DNA from: JAKQIM01 sp029557965
GTDB lineage: Bacteria; Chloroflexota; Anaerolineae; Anaerolineales; UBA4823
Assembly (NCBI GenBank): GCA_035341015.1
Contig: DAOQUL010000012.1
Span: 11,724-75,723 of the forward strand
Direction of reading: 5' to 3'
DNA: 64,000 nucleotides
Shown: positions 34,309 through 43,825 of the stretch, one piece after another
Layout: each line of letters starts with the position of its first letter
Position numbering within the stretch: position 1 is the stretch's first letter
Position numbers and translations under genes: made by a program
Notes under the pieces: model-generated
The model's database searches: none
Seen by the model: the letters and a program-made list of their open reading frames with translations, nothing else
What the model was told of the DNA's origin: nothing

Positions 34309-37300
34309 ATGGCCAAGCTAGGCGAACGTTCAGCCTTCAAGGGCCCGGCGCACTTCTTGCCCTCGGTGTATTCCAAGGATGAAGAAGAAGCGCTTGAACT
34401 GGCTTATCTGCTGCAGAACAGCCGTCCGGGTGACCTTGCGTTGTTAGAGACTTTGGTGGGTCGTTTTGCCGCGCCGGTTTGTGGTATGGTGCAGATGGTG
34501 CTGGATGACCCCGAGGCGCCGCCCTCGCATGATGAGATTGGGCTGGCTGTGCAAAACGTTTTTGCTGATGCGGTGCGGCACGTAGATCAGTTCAGGGGCG
34601 AAGAGCGCGTGCAAAGCTGGCTGTTGGGGTTGGCGTTTCGCCGGGCACAGCAACAGCGGCGTTGGGCCCGGGTGCGGGCTGCTGGCGTGCAAAGGGATTG
34701 TCACGCGGATGCAGATGCTTGGGCCAGCGTAGACGCCTTGCCTGATAAACTGCGCTGGCCTCTTCTGTTGTACTATGCCCAGGGGCTCAGGCTGACCGAG
34801 CTGGCGTATGTGCTGCGTATTTCTCTCCAAGAGGCCCAGGCGCGGCTGGGTGCGGCGCGCCATCAACTGCTGGTGCGGCCGCCGGCTGCGCATCTCCTCC
34901 CCGCTCTCCAGTCCTGCATCGATGAACCCGACAAAGAAGATGCCTTTGAACAAAGCCAAAAACTGGAACTTCATCTGGCCGGCTGCCAGGCATGCGGAAC
35001 TTACCTGCAAAAATTGCGGGCGTTGGATGGCGCACTGAGGCAGCAGTTGGCAGGGCGTTGGCCTGTGCTTGCATTGGATGGCGGGCAGTTGGACAACTTG
35101 CGCCAGGGCGTTGAAACCCTTCTCCACCAGCCCGGTGGGCGGCGGAAGGGAACTGCCGGGATGATGCCCCTCTCACTGCGCAAGGTGGCCTGGGTTGGCG
35201 GCCTGGTTGTGGTGGTGGGGGTGGTGTTGGCGAGCCTCCTGTTGGCCAACCCACTGGCAGGCGAATTCAACCCTGTGGCAATCGAAGCGCCGGATGTCCT
35301 CCCAACACCGTTGATGGGAGCGGTTCCAGAATCGATTGCTGGTGGGCAAGAAGCGGTGCAAGGCGATGCGACCTACGCTTACCAGTTCATCACGCCTGCC
35401 ATCTCGGGGGATGGCAATTGGCTGGCGTATACCAGATCCAGTTTTTCGGCTGGCTTTGATGAAGCACCGGGCGCGGTGATGGTAGAAACCTGGCTCTACG
35501 AACGCGCTACGCACAGCTCACTGCTCTTGAATTCAGCTACGGACGGATATATGGAATTCGGACATTGGATTGCCATGGCCCCCAGCCTGTCATCGGATGG
35601 GCGTTGGGTGGCTTACGGCAGCGTGGGCAAGGCTTTGGCAGATGGGGGGCTGCCCTGCCTGACGCCTGATGGGCAAATGTGTGCCGATATTTTTGTGTAC
35701 GACCGCCAAACTGGAACCACGGCGCAGATCACGGGTGGGTTCCATCATGTCCCGGCAAATGGGTTCAGCATTGCACCCACGATTTCGGCTGATGGGCGCT
35801 GGGTGGCATTTTGGTCATCTGCCAACAACCTGATGGCAGATGATGATGGACAATGTGAAACGGCTGAAGGGCTGACGATATACTGCCTGGACGTCTACTT
35901 GTACGACCGGCAGGAGAAAAATCTGGTCCGGGTTCCGGTGGGGGTGCCGCCCGCGGATGGTTTGATCTCTAGCTTTAGCCGTTTGGGTCTTTCGGCAGAT
36001 GGGCAATGGCTGGCCTTTGCCGTGCCCGGAGAAAGCCGCTTGGGGGCAGCGCTGGGCATTGGGAGCGGTACCATGCAGGTGGTGGTTTTCGACCGGCTGG
36101 CAGGTTCTTACGAGATTGGCAGCCAGACTGCCGAGGGTGAGCCTGGTAATGGGTGGGCTTTTTCTCCAGATCTTTCATCCGATGGTCGTTACCTGGCCTT
36201 TGCTTCGTCTTCGTCGAACCTGGTGCCGGGGGACGCGAATAATTATAGCGATGTGTTTGTGCGCGACCGCCAGACGGGTGAGATCGAAATGATCAGCCGG
36301 GCGGTGGGCGGCGGGCTGGCGGATTATGCCAGCGGTTCCAGTAATCCATTTTACGGTTTGCGGATTTCGGCAGATGGTCGTTATGTGCTGTTCTTATCCT
36401 CGGCTGATAATTTGACCGCTGAGGTGGTTACAAACTGCCGGGTCGAAGGCTGCAGCTCGCTTTATCTGCACGACCGGCAAAGCGGCACAACCGGGCTGGT
36501 GGAACCTGGGGGATCTACGACGCTGCTGTTCCCGGTCTTATCAGACGATGCCCGGTGGATCTCATATTGGAATCATGGCATGGAGGGGTGGGCGGCTGAA
36601 AGCCGGCTGGTGTTATACGACCGGCAGCGCAGTTGGCGGCGTGCGGTTGCCGAGCTGCCCAGTATGCCTCAGCTTAACTGGGATGAGGTGAACTCGTTTA
36701 GCGAGACACAACAGCAGGCCAACGCGCTGGCCTTCTCGCCAAACGGAAGTTTGCTCGCAGGCGCCTACAGCGATGGCAAGGTGCGCATTTGGAATGTGAA
36801 TGCGCTGAATTATGAGACCACCTTGCAGAGTGAGGCCCTGTCGGCTTTCACCAGCCTGACCTTTTCTCCAGATAATCAACTGCTGGCGGCAGGGGCGGCA
36901 AATGGGTCTGTGTACGCCTGGCACCTGACCGACAGCCAGGGGACCTATACGCTCGAGGGGCATCCGGGGCGCATTATAAGTGTGCAGTTCATGCCTGAGG
37001 GGGATGAATTGGCAGTGGCAACGAGCGAGGCTGTGTGGCTCTGGCGCAATCACGACCGGGTGATGACCCGCGTGGCGACCCTGACCTATGCGCCGGGCAC
37101 AGTGAATGGGATTGCCCTGTCACCGGCGGGCGGTTTGATGGCGGTGGGGGCGGCGGATGGAACGGTATGGCTGCAGTTGATCCCCTCGGGGATGGTGCTG
37201 GCGCGCCTGGGTGGGCACGAAACCGGTGTGGTGGGGGTGGCTTTCTCGCCGGATGGAGAGCTGCTGGCGTCGCGCTCGCAAGATGGTGTGATCCAGATCT

Positions 37301-38901
37301 GGCGGGTGGATTGGAAGGGTTTTGGGTCCCTGCAGGTGACGGCTGACCAGGCATTGACCCTGGCGGATTGGGCGGGCGACCTGGTATTTTCGCCAGATGG
37401 CGCTTACCTGGCCTCGGGCACTTTGGAGCAGGGCTTGTGGCTGTGGAACCTCTTGGATCACCAGGCGGGGGTTGTGATGCCGTACAATGCCAACCCAGGC
37501 GGGGTGAGGGCCCTGGCATTTTCTGCCGATGGGGCCTGGTTGGCGACCGGCCTGCCCAGCGGGTTGACCTTGTGGCGCAGCCCCATGGTGGCTGGTGCCG
37601 TCCGGGTTTTTGTGCCGATGGGCGCAGGAACTTCTGTGCAGACGTTCAACCGGCCGATCTTTATGCCGGGAGGGCGGCTGGGGCCGGTGGGCAGCGGATC
37701 GGCCAACCCGCTGACGTTGTACCAGGCGAGTGGTATTTTGAATGGGATGCTGCTGGCCCCGCGCCGTTTGCCAGAAAACGCCGTGTTTGCAGGTGCCTAT
37801 ATGACAGACGATGGAATGGCGGTGTTGGGTTACCGTCTCAGCGGGCCGCCTGGCTCGGAGGCCTACTCAGAGTTGTGGATTGCGGAACGGCCGGTGGCGT
37901 ATGGCAGCGCAGCCGGGTTGGTGGGTGAAGGGGCGGTCATCGAACGGGTGGGGATTGGCGAGGGCCTGGCGGCTGAGTATGTACGCGGCGATTGGGCAAT
38001 TGATGAAGGCATGCAGACGGATGAATACCAGTGGTACCCCTGGGACGTGAATGCTCCAGTGCAGTACCTGGCCTGGCAGCAAGCGAGCATGCTGGTGGGC
38101 ATCGAATACCGCCTCGTCCAGGCCGGTGATGCGGGGGATGAGCTAGGGGCATTTGCGCTGACGCGGGATGACCTGGTGCAGATTGCACAGGGGATGGAAC
38201 ATCTGCCATCTGCAGGCCTGGGGGCAGAAACGCTGTATCCTTATGTGGTGCAAGATGGGGATGCCTGTTTGCTGATCGCCAGCCGTTTTGGTGTTTCGGT
38301 TGAAACGATCATCCAGGTGAACGGCTTGACCGGCGGTTGCGATTTGATCTATGCCGGGCAGACTTTGCTTGTGCCGCTTACTTCGTACCGTGTTTTGTTG
38401 GCCGAACAAGACCTGGGCTGCGACGGTACGGTGGAGCGGGTGCAAACCATCCCCAGCTCAGGTTCAGACGCAGAGATCATCAACGGCATTACCCTGGAAA
38501 GCATGGACGAGATCGGCTTCTATCATCAGGCCTGGATCTATTCGATTGCCGAGAGCCCGGCCAGCTTTTTGATGGGGCCGTACTTGTTTAGCCTGCAGGA
38601 GGACGCCTGCAAAGATTTGCTGGCCTTCAATGTGTTGGGCGGGCAGGATGCGGGCTTCAAAGTGTACCGCTGGACAGAGGGGCAGATGGTGCAGGTGTTG
38701 GATTCGCCTGGCACTGCCATGGGAGATCTGCCTTTGGGTGAGACGGGATCGATTACAACCACGGCCTTGTTCTATGATGCGGCCCGCGGGGCGTGCGTCA
38801 CCGCGACCTATACCTATACCTGGAACGGTACTGCCTTTGAAGAAACTGGCCGCACGGTGGATGAGGACTTGACTTGTAATGCTTCACCGGGTTCAAATTG
38901 A
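34309..38901 (+). CDS. Membrane-anchored ECF sigma/anti-sigma fusion with two beta-propellers and LysM
   Basis: 1530 residues in one unbroken frame. Residues ~30-120 resemble sigma region 2 (LGLAFRRAQQQRRW) and ~140-190 region 4 (LPDKLRWPLLLYYAQGLRL, TELAYVLRISLQEAQARL). A zinc anti-sigma finger Hx3CxxC follows (His222, Cys226, Cys229). After a basic stretch (GGRRK) a single membrane segment spans ~292-314. The outside part has seven PD40/TolB-type blades (ISADGRWVAFW, LSSDGRYLAFA), seven WD40-type blades (LAFSPNGSLLAGA, IWNV), a LysM domain (~1311-1358) and a beta-rich end of ~170 residues. It may couple wall or glycan sensing to transcription. Whether the sigma part still binds RNA polymerase is unknown; the region 2 match is weaker than region 4. 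Confidence 0.75.
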   Translation: MAKLGERSAFKGPAHFLPSVYSKDEEEALELAYLLQNSRPGDLALLETLVGRFAAPVCGMVQMVLDDPEAPPSHDEIGLAVQNVFADAVRHVDQFRGEERVQSWLLGLAFRRAQQQRRWARVRAAGVQRDCHADADAWASVDALPDKLRWPLLLYYAQGLRLTELAYVLRISLQEAQARLGAARHQLLVRPPAAHLLPALQSCIDEPDKEDAFEQSQKLELHLAGCQACGTYLQKLRALDGALRQQLAGRWPVLALDGGQLDNLRQGVETLLHQPGGRRKGTAGMMPLSLRKVAWVGGLVVVVGVVLASLLLANPLAGEFNPVAIEAPDVLPTPLMGAVPESIAGGQEAVQGDATYAYQFITPAISGDGNWLAYTRSSFSAGFDEAPGAVMVETWLYERATHSSLLLNSATDGYMEFGHWIAMAPSLSSDGRWVAYGSVGKALADGGLPCLTPDGQMCADIFVYDRQTGTTAQITGGFHHVPANGFSIAPTISADGRWVAFWSSANNLMADDDGQCETAEGLTIYCLDVYLYDRQEKNLVRVPVGVPPADGLISSFSRLGLSADGQWLAFAVPGESRLGAALGIGSGTMQVVVFDRLAGSYEIGSQTAEGEPGNGWAFSPDLSSDGRYLAFASSSSNLVPGDANNYSDVFVRDRQTGEIEMISRAVGGGLADYASGSSNPFYGLRISADGRYVLFLSSADNLTAEVVTNCRVEGCSSLYLHDRQSGTTGLVEPGGSTTLLFPVLSDDARWISYWNHGMEGWAAESRLVLYDRQRSWRRAVAELPSMPQLNWDEVNSFSETQQQANALAFSPNGSLLAGAYSDGKVRIWNVNALNYETTLQSEALSAFTSLTFSPDNQLLAAGAANGSVYAWHLTDSQGTYTLEGHPGRIISVQFMPEGDELAVATSEAVWLWRNHDRVMTRVATLTYAPGTVNGIALSPAGGLMAVGAADGTVWLQLIPSGMVLARLGGHETGVVGVAFSPDGELLASRSQDGVIQIWRVDWKGFGSLQVTADQALTLADWAGDLVFSPDGAYLASGTLEQGLWLWNLLDHQAGVVMPYNANPGGVRALAFSADGAWLATGLPSGLTLWRSPMVAGAVRVFVPMGAGTSVQTFNRPIFMPGGRLGPVGSGSANPLTLYQASGILNGMLLAPRRLPENAVFAGAYMTDDGMAVLGYRLSGPPGSEAYSELWIAERPVAYGSAAGLVGEGAVIERVGIGEGLAAEYVRGDWAIDEGMQTDEYQWYPWDVNAPVQYLAWQQASMLVGIEYRLVQAGDAGDELGAFALTRDDLVQIAQGMEHLPSAGLGAETLYPYVVQDGDACLLIASRFGVSVETIIQVNGLTGGCDLIYAGQTLLVPLTSYRVLLAEQDLGCDGTVERVQTIPSSGSDAEIINGITLESMDEIGFYHQAWIYSIAESPASFLMGPYLFSLQEDACKDLLAFNVLGGQDAGFKVYRWTEGQMVQVLDSPGTAMGDLPLGETGSITTTALFYDAARGACVTATYTYTWNGTAFEETGRTVDEDLTCNASPGSN

Positions 38902-38926
38902 TATCATTCAGGTTGCAGAAGTATCA

Positions 38927-38932
38927 TATAAT
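38927..38932 (+). promoter_or_regulatory. -10 box directly before the phosphatase gene
   Basis: A perfect TATAAT ends 6 nt before ATG 38939, again without a ribosome-binding site, pointing to leaderless expression. It lies behind the end of the sigma-fusion gene. Confidence 0.5.
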
Positions 38933-38938
38933 AAGAGC

Positions 38939-39475
38939 ATGAAAACCTCTGATCTTTTGGCACGCGAATCTTATTGGGTGCTGTCGAAGCGTTTGCTGGC
39001 CGGCAAGTATCCGGGGACAAAGGATGAGGGAGAAACCCGCCAGCGCCTGGGCTGGCTGCTGGACCAGGGGATCACGTTTTTTGTGGATTTGACCGAGGAA
39101 GGTGAGGGGGGCAAGGAGCCGTATGAGTTCATCTTGATGGAAGAGGCTCTGGCGCGCGGGGTCACTGCCATCCGGCACCATAAGCCGATTCGAGATTTTG
39201 GCGTGCCGACCGAGGAAGAGATGATCCAAACCCTGGATGCGCTGGATGTGGCGTTGGCTGCGGGCCACCGGGTGTATGTGCATTGTGCAGGTGGGATTGG
39301 CCGCACTGGCATGGTGGTGGGCTGTTACCTGGTGCGCAATGGGATTGGACTATCGGGCCAGCATGCGTTGGATCACCTGGCACGGCTGCGCAAAGATACG
39401 GTTGACGCGTGGCAAGAGTCGCCTGAAACCCCGGCCCAGCGAAAAATGGTGTTGGGCTGGTCGCTTCACAAATGA
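38939..39475 (+). CDS. Dual-specificity/tyrosine phosphatase family protein
   Basis: 178 residues. The Cx5R phosphatase loop reads HCAGGIGRTG, with nucleophile Cys116 and Arg122. Asp86 in IRDFGVP is the likely general acid. No membrane segment. ATG 38939 is preferred because the promoter -10 box lies just before it; the open frame reaches back to 38879. It follows the sigma-fusion gene but probably has its own promoter. The target could be phospho-tyrosine or a non-protein phosphate. Confidence 0.85.
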   Translation: MKTSDLLARESYWVLSKRLLAGKYPGTKDEGETRQRLGWLLDQGITFFVDLTEEGEGGKEPYEFILMEEALARGVTAIRHHKPIRDFGVPTEEEMIQTLDALDVALAAGHRVYVHCAGGIGRTGMVVGCYLVRNGIGLSGQHALDHLARLRKDTVDAWQESPETPAQRKMVLGWSLHK

Positions 39476-39518
39476 TCAAAAAAGCGGTGCCTGCGCACCG
39501 CTTTTTTGATCATTTGTG
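39467..39518. terminator. Bidirectional terminator with 24-bp perfect stem
   Basis: 24 nt (39467-39490) pair perfectly with 39495-39518 around a CTGC loop. A6 and T6 runs lie in the stem, and the phosphatase stop codon lies inside the left arm. It ends both the phosphatase and the convergent pspC. Confidence 0.9.
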
Positions 39519-39521
39519 GGT

Positions 39522-39713
39522 TTATTCAGAGGGGATGACGATCCAGGCCAACAGATAGAGCAGGAGACCCGGTACGCCGCCAGGGATCAGGGCGATCAAG
39601 AAGGCCAGGCGAAACCAGAAGGCGCTGATGCCAAGAAATTCTCCGATGCCGCCGCATACCCCGGCAAAAATGCGGTTGCGCTTTGATCGGCGCAGGGTTT
39701 TTATGGTGCTCAT
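39522..39713 (-). CDS. pspC: PspC-domain small membrane protein
   Basis: 63 residues, covering the whole PspC domain: a basic start (KTLRRSKRNRIFAGVCGGIGEFLG), then one long hydrophobic segment (LLLYLLAWIVIPSE). AAGGAGG precedes ATG 39713. Stand-alone PspC proteins respond to membrane stress in other bacteria; no pspA or pspF gene is in the window. Confidence 0.9.
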   Translation of the reverse strand: MSTIKTLRRSKRNRIFAGVCGGIGEFLGISAFWFRLAFLIALIPGGVPGLLLYLLAWIVIPSE

Positions 39714-39815
39714 AGGTTACCTCCTTGTAGGTTCGTACCAACTTGCTTTCACTACATTCTACGCACCATGGTTACGAAAGTTGCGCTACAAGTGAGGTTC
39801 AGGCCGGGTTGGGGT

Positions 39816-42800
39816 TTATGGGTTCATCCAGCGGCGGATGACTTCTCGGTGCGAGACCACGTTTTCGAGGTACATACGGCGCATCCGTTCATCGTAAATC
39901 TGGTTGGCGCGATCTTGCAGCAAGACGTAGCCACGATGGAGGACATCGCGGGCGCGTTCATCCTGGTTGGCAAGCAGCACCTGGTAACAGACCTGGTAAA
40001 TGCGAACCGGGGCTTCTGTGCCATCCAGCCCATGCTGATCTAGATGGTTGAGAATGACCTGGACGTGGGTGAGGGCCGCCTGCGGCTGTTGGTGCGCCAG
40101 CAGGGCGCTGGCCAGGCCCGCCAGCGATTCCATGAGCATGTTAGGGCTGCCAAAATCTGTGCGCAGTGCCACAGCCTGTTCGAAGGTGTCAACCGCCTCT
40201 TCGACCAGGCCAAGCGCAAGGCGCGCATACCCCAGGCGGGTGAGCGCGAAACCCTGGATGGGCCGGTCATTGGTATCTTCGGTCATCCGCAGGGCCTGTT
40301 CGTTCAGGTCGCAGGCAGCCTGGTAATTACCCAAGTAGTGGTGGACCATGCCAAGCTCTGAGGTACGCCAGATCTCGGCCCAGCGGTCGCCGATCTGGCG
40401 AGAGATGTGCAGGGCTTCTTCTACGTGCTGCAGGGCCTTGGGATAGTCGCCGATGGCTAACATGATATTGCCCATGTTGCTGAGGGTGATATTTTCTCCC
40501 CAGCGGTCGCCGATCTCGCGTGCGATTTGGAGTGCCTGGGCAAAGCAATCCCAGGCTTCGTTGTGGCGGCCGTGGGCATGTAAGAAATAGCCGAGGGTGT
40601 TCAGCCCCCAGCATTCGCCAGGCCGGTCGCCGACCTCGCGGTAGATGGGCAAGGAGCGCTCAAAGTATTGGCGCGCGGCAAAGAAATTACCCTGATCTTC
40701 CATGGCCAGGCCGAGGTTGGTCATGGTCCAGCAGGCATTGCGGCGTTCGCCGATCTCGCTGAAAATATCGAGGGCTTGTTCAAAGTAAAGGCGGGCCGAT
40801 TGGTATAGGCCGAGATTTTTCGAGACCACCCCCAGGTTTTTGAGGGCATTGCCCTCGCCGCGGCGGTCGCTCAGGCGGTCGCGGAAAAGGCGCAGGGCCT
40901 GTTGGTAATAATTGGATGCTTCTTGGTGTTTGCCCTGGGTGAGGGCCACGTCGCCAATCTCAATGTATAAGTTGGCGGCCAGGGGATAGCGATGTTTGCG
41001 CCGGGCGATCTGCAAGGCCTCATCGAGCTGGCCGTGGGCAACTTCGTAGGCGCCGATTGAGCGCAGGGCACGGCCCAACTGCAATTGGCCCTGGGCTTGC
41101 AGGATCTGGTTGCTGTATTGGAAAGCGACGTCGATGACTTCTTTGGCAACCCATTGGGCATGGTCGAATATGGCCAGGTTGTTCAAAAAGAGGGCTTCTT
41201 TGACCTTGAGCTGGTTGCGAAGGATGGGTTGGTGAATGTGGCCGGCTGCCAACTGGAAGGCATGCAAGCCCTCTTGCGATAAGCCGGTGATATCAAAGTA
41301 ACGTGCCATGCCAGAAAGCATGAGCCTGATATCAGCCAGGCGGGTGCGATCAATGGCCCAACGCCAGGCACTGCGCAAGTTTTCAAGTTCAGCATTGAGC
41401 TCGTCGAGGACGCGTTTGTCGCTGCGCAGGCGTCTCTCGCGCTGGTGCAAGAATTGGGCAAAGTAAGCGCAGTGGCGATCGCGCCCGGCGGCTTCTAGGG
41501 CGGGCGTTTGCTGAAGCTTTGCAGCGGCATATTGGCGCAGGAATTCGTGGATTTCGTAGCGCCCCTGGGCCACGCGGCGCAGGTAGGTGTGTGCTACCAG
41601 GGCATCCAAGAAGAAAGGCGAGGCTTTGGCCACTTTTTGGGCGGCAAAAGCACTGAAGCCGCCGCGGAAGATGGACAGCCAGCGCATGATGTTTTGTTCT
41701 TCGTCTGACAGCAAGCTCCAGAACGAGTCGAATACGGCCAAAAGGCTGCGGTGACGCTGGGGCAGGTCGGGCCGGTCTGATGCCAGGAAGGCCAGGTTGC
41801 CCTGGATCTTCTCGTAGATCTCTTGGCAAGAGAAGGTTTGCACCCAGGCGGCGGCAAATTCGATGCCCAACGGCATGCCCTCTACCAGGCGGCAGATGCC
41901 CGCCACGTAGGGCTTATCTGCATCGGTCAATGTGAAATCGGGGGCAGCCCGGCGGGCATTGGCCAGGAAGAGCCTGACCACGCTGGAGTCTTCGAGGTTG
42001 TTTTCGTTGTCGCTGGCGGGCAAGGGCATGCCGCCCAGCTCGAAGTTGGCTTCGCCAGTGATGCCCAGGTGCTCGCGGGCAGTGACCATGGTCTTGACCT
42101 GCGGGGCGCGCTCTAAGATGGTGTAGATCAGCGGAATCCCTTCGCAGAGATGGTCGAAGCTGTCTAACACCAGCAGGAGTTCCTTGTCGCGCAGGTAAGC
42201 CAGCAGTTGATTTTGGGGCTCTTTTGATCCGGCCAGCGGAAAGCGCAAGGCGTCGGCAATGGATGAGACCAAAAAATCGACCGAGCTGAGCGAGGCTAGC
42301 GGTACAAAGAAAACCCCATCTGCGAAGTCTTCCAGGCTTTCGGCGGCAACCTGAATGCCCAGCCGGGTCTTGCCCATGCCGCCAGGGCCCACCAGGGTGA
42401 TCAGGCGGTTCTCTTGCAAGATGTGACGAAGCTTATGGATCTCATCCGCGCGGCCGACGAAATCGGAGAGGCTGGCGGGCAGGTTGTGTGGTATACCGGC
42501 AGCTTTGCGGGCTAATTCTTCAGCCAGGGGGAAGGTGGCGTAATCGGGGTGGCAAATCCACTCGCTGCCGACCCATTTGATGATCTGGTGTTCGATCAGC
42601 AGATCCATGCCGGTGCGCACCAGGCCAGGCAAACCGCGGGTATGCTTGTGGAACCATTCGACGAAGGCGTTGGGGAATTCCCAATGCAGGCTCTGGCGCA
42701 GCCAGATGCGCACCCCTGAGAGCGAGACCGGCTCAAGGGCCACACTGGCGCGCAGGGGGGCTTCTTGGGGCAGGCCGCGGTGGGCAGCGGGGTTGTTTAC

Positions 42801-43781
42801 GGTGTAGAGCAGGGCAAGCTGTGGGAAGGCGGCCGAGATGAAGAGATTGCGCACAAAGTCGAGGGTGGCTTTATCGACATCAGGGAGGTTATCTAAGATC
42901 ACTAAGAGGCCAACGTGGCCTTCGCGGATGAACATGCGCTGCAGCGCGGCCACAAAGTGATGTTCGTGGGCAGATGGGAGGGGTTCACCCTGCCAACTGG
43001 AATGGGCTTCGACCAGGGTGCCATACATGCGGTTGTGCAGGGCCGGGCGGCCGTTCAGTTCGAGGACAGCATAGCCCTGCATGCGGGCGGCGCGGCTGGC
43101 CTCGGTCAAGAAGCGGGTGCGGCCCGAGCCTGGGCCTCCGGTGGCAACCATCACACCGCGGCGCAGCTCGGGCAGCGCAGAGAGGAAGCGCTGAAGGGTC
43201 TCGACCGCCTGGTCGCGCTCGATCATCCGGGCGGGGTCGATGGGGTGAGGTGTGGCAAGCATGGGCTGCTCTTCACCTACCACGCGCCCGCGGCCGCTGC
43301 GCTTGGCCTGGTAACTGCGCTGGTCGGCGATCTCAAACAGTTCGTCTTCGGTGTTCCCGTCAGAAGGGTAGGTGGCAACGCCCGCGCTGAAAGACAGGGT
43401 GAGGGGAGGGTCGCCAGGGAAGGGTTCGGCGCGGCTGCCGGCCAACAGGCGCTGCGCCAGTAGGAGGGCCTGAGAATTGTTGGTATTGGGCAGGAGGAAG
43501 ACGAATTCGTCGCCACCGAGGCGGAAGAGAATATCAATGGCGCGTGCCATCCCTTCCATGCGGTTGGCGAATTCGATCAGCACCTGGTCGCCGCGGACGT
43601 GGCCGAAGGCGTCGTTGATGCTCTTGAAATGGTCGATATCCAACAGCAATACTGAGAAGGGGTAATCGTAGCGGCGGGCGCGCTTAATTTCTTCTTCGAG
43701 GCGCGCGTTGAGAGATGCGCGTGAATATACGCCAGTGAGGGGATCGCGCAGGAGATTCTCGGGTTGAGGAGCGGTATTCAT
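39816..43781 (-). CDS. GGDEF diguanylate cyclase fused to NTPase modules and TPR array
   Basis: 1321 residues. Residues 10-165 are a GGDEF domain with intact GGDEF (89-93) and an RxxD inhibitory site (Arg80-Asp83) at the standard distance, so c-di-GMP synthesis with feedback is expected. A first P-loop-like sequence at 215-222 (GGPGSGRT) has Arg where Lys is usual. A second, NB-ARC-type P-loop is intact (GPGGMGKT, 465-472). The C-terminal half is TPR repeats with a 40-residue period, seen in DNA as ~120-bp spacing near 40380, 40500 and 40620. No membrane segment. STAND-type control of c-di-GMP synthesis is inferred. Confidence 0.88.
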   Translation of the reverse strand: MNTAPQPENLLRDPLTGVYSRASLNARLEEEIKRARRYDYPFSVLLLDIDHFKSINDAFGHVRGDQVLIEFANRMEGMARAIDILFRLGGDEFVFLLPNTNNSQALLLAQRLLAGSRAEPFPGDPPLTLSFSAGVATYPSDGNTEDELFEIADQRSYQAKRSGRGRVVGEEQPMLATPHPIDPARMIERDQAVETLQRFLSALPELRRGVMVATGGPGSGRTRFLTEASRAARMQGYAVLELNGRPALHNRMYGTLVEAHSSWQGEPLPSAHEHHFVAALQRMFIREGHVGLLVILDNLPDVDKATLDFVRNLFISAAFPQLALLYTVNNPAAHRGLPQEAPLRASVALEPVSLSGVRIWLRQSLHWEFPNAFVEWFHKHTRGLPGLVRTGMDLLIEHQIIKWVGSEWICHPDYATFPLAEELARKAAGIPHNLPASLSDFVGRADEIHKLRHILQENRLITLVGPGGMGKTRLGIQVAAESLEDFADGVFFVPLASLSSVDFLVSSIADALRFPLAGSKEPQNQLLAYLRDKELLLVLDSFDHLCEGIPLIYTILERAPQVKTMVTAREHLGITGEANFELGGMPLPASDNENNLEDSSVVRLFLANARRAAPDFTLTDADKPYVAGICRLVEGMPLGIEFAAAWVQTFSCQEIYEKIQGNLAFLASDRPDLPQRHRSLLAVFDSFWSLLSDEEQNIMRWLSIFRGGFSAFAAQKVAKASPFFLDALVAHTYLRRVAQGRYEIHEFLRQYAAAKLQQTPALEAAGRDRHCAYFAQFLHQRERRLRSDKRVLDELNAELENLRSAWRWAIDRTRLADIRLMLSGMARYFDITGLSQEGLHAFQLAAGHIHQPILRNQLKVKEALFLNNLAIFDHAQWVAKEVIDVAFQYSNQILQAQGQLQLGRALRSIGAYEVAHGQLDEALQIARRKHRYPLAANLYIEIGDVALTQGKHQEASNYYQQALRLFRDRLSDRRGEGNALKNLGVVSKNLGLYQSARLYFEQALDIFSEIGERRNACWTMTNLGLAMEDQGNFFAARQYFERSLPIYREVGDRPGECWGLNTLGYFLHAHGRHNEAWDCFAQALQIAREIGDRWGENITLSNMGNIMLAIGDYPKALQHVEEALHISRQIGDRWAEIWRTSELGMVHHYLGNYQAACDLNEQALRMTEDTNDRPIQGFALTRLGYARLALGLVEEAVDTFEQAVALRTDFGSPNMLMESLAGLASALLAHQQPQAALTHVQVILNHLDQHGLDGTEAPVRIYQVCYQVLLANQDERARDVLHRGYVLLQDRANQIYDERMRRMYLENVVSHREVIRRWMNP

Positions 43782-43801
43782 CCAGGTACCAATATGACCT
43801 G

Positions 43802-43807
43802 ATTATA
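43802..43807 (-). promoter_or_regulatory. -10 box of the GGDEF-NTPase gene
   Basis: Minus-strand TATAAT ends 20 nt before ATG 43781, giving a short leader that contains CTGGA near the start. No clear -35. Confidence 0.4.
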
Positions 43808-43825
43808 CCGCGCCAAAAAATCGAA

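Noticed and set aside
40380..40880. Regularly spaced CAGCGGTCGCCGAT-like repeats, resembling a CRISPR array
   Set aside because: The 120-bp period matches 40-residue TPR repeats in the frame of the GGDEF-NTPase gene, and the spacers are themselves similar. No cas genes are present.
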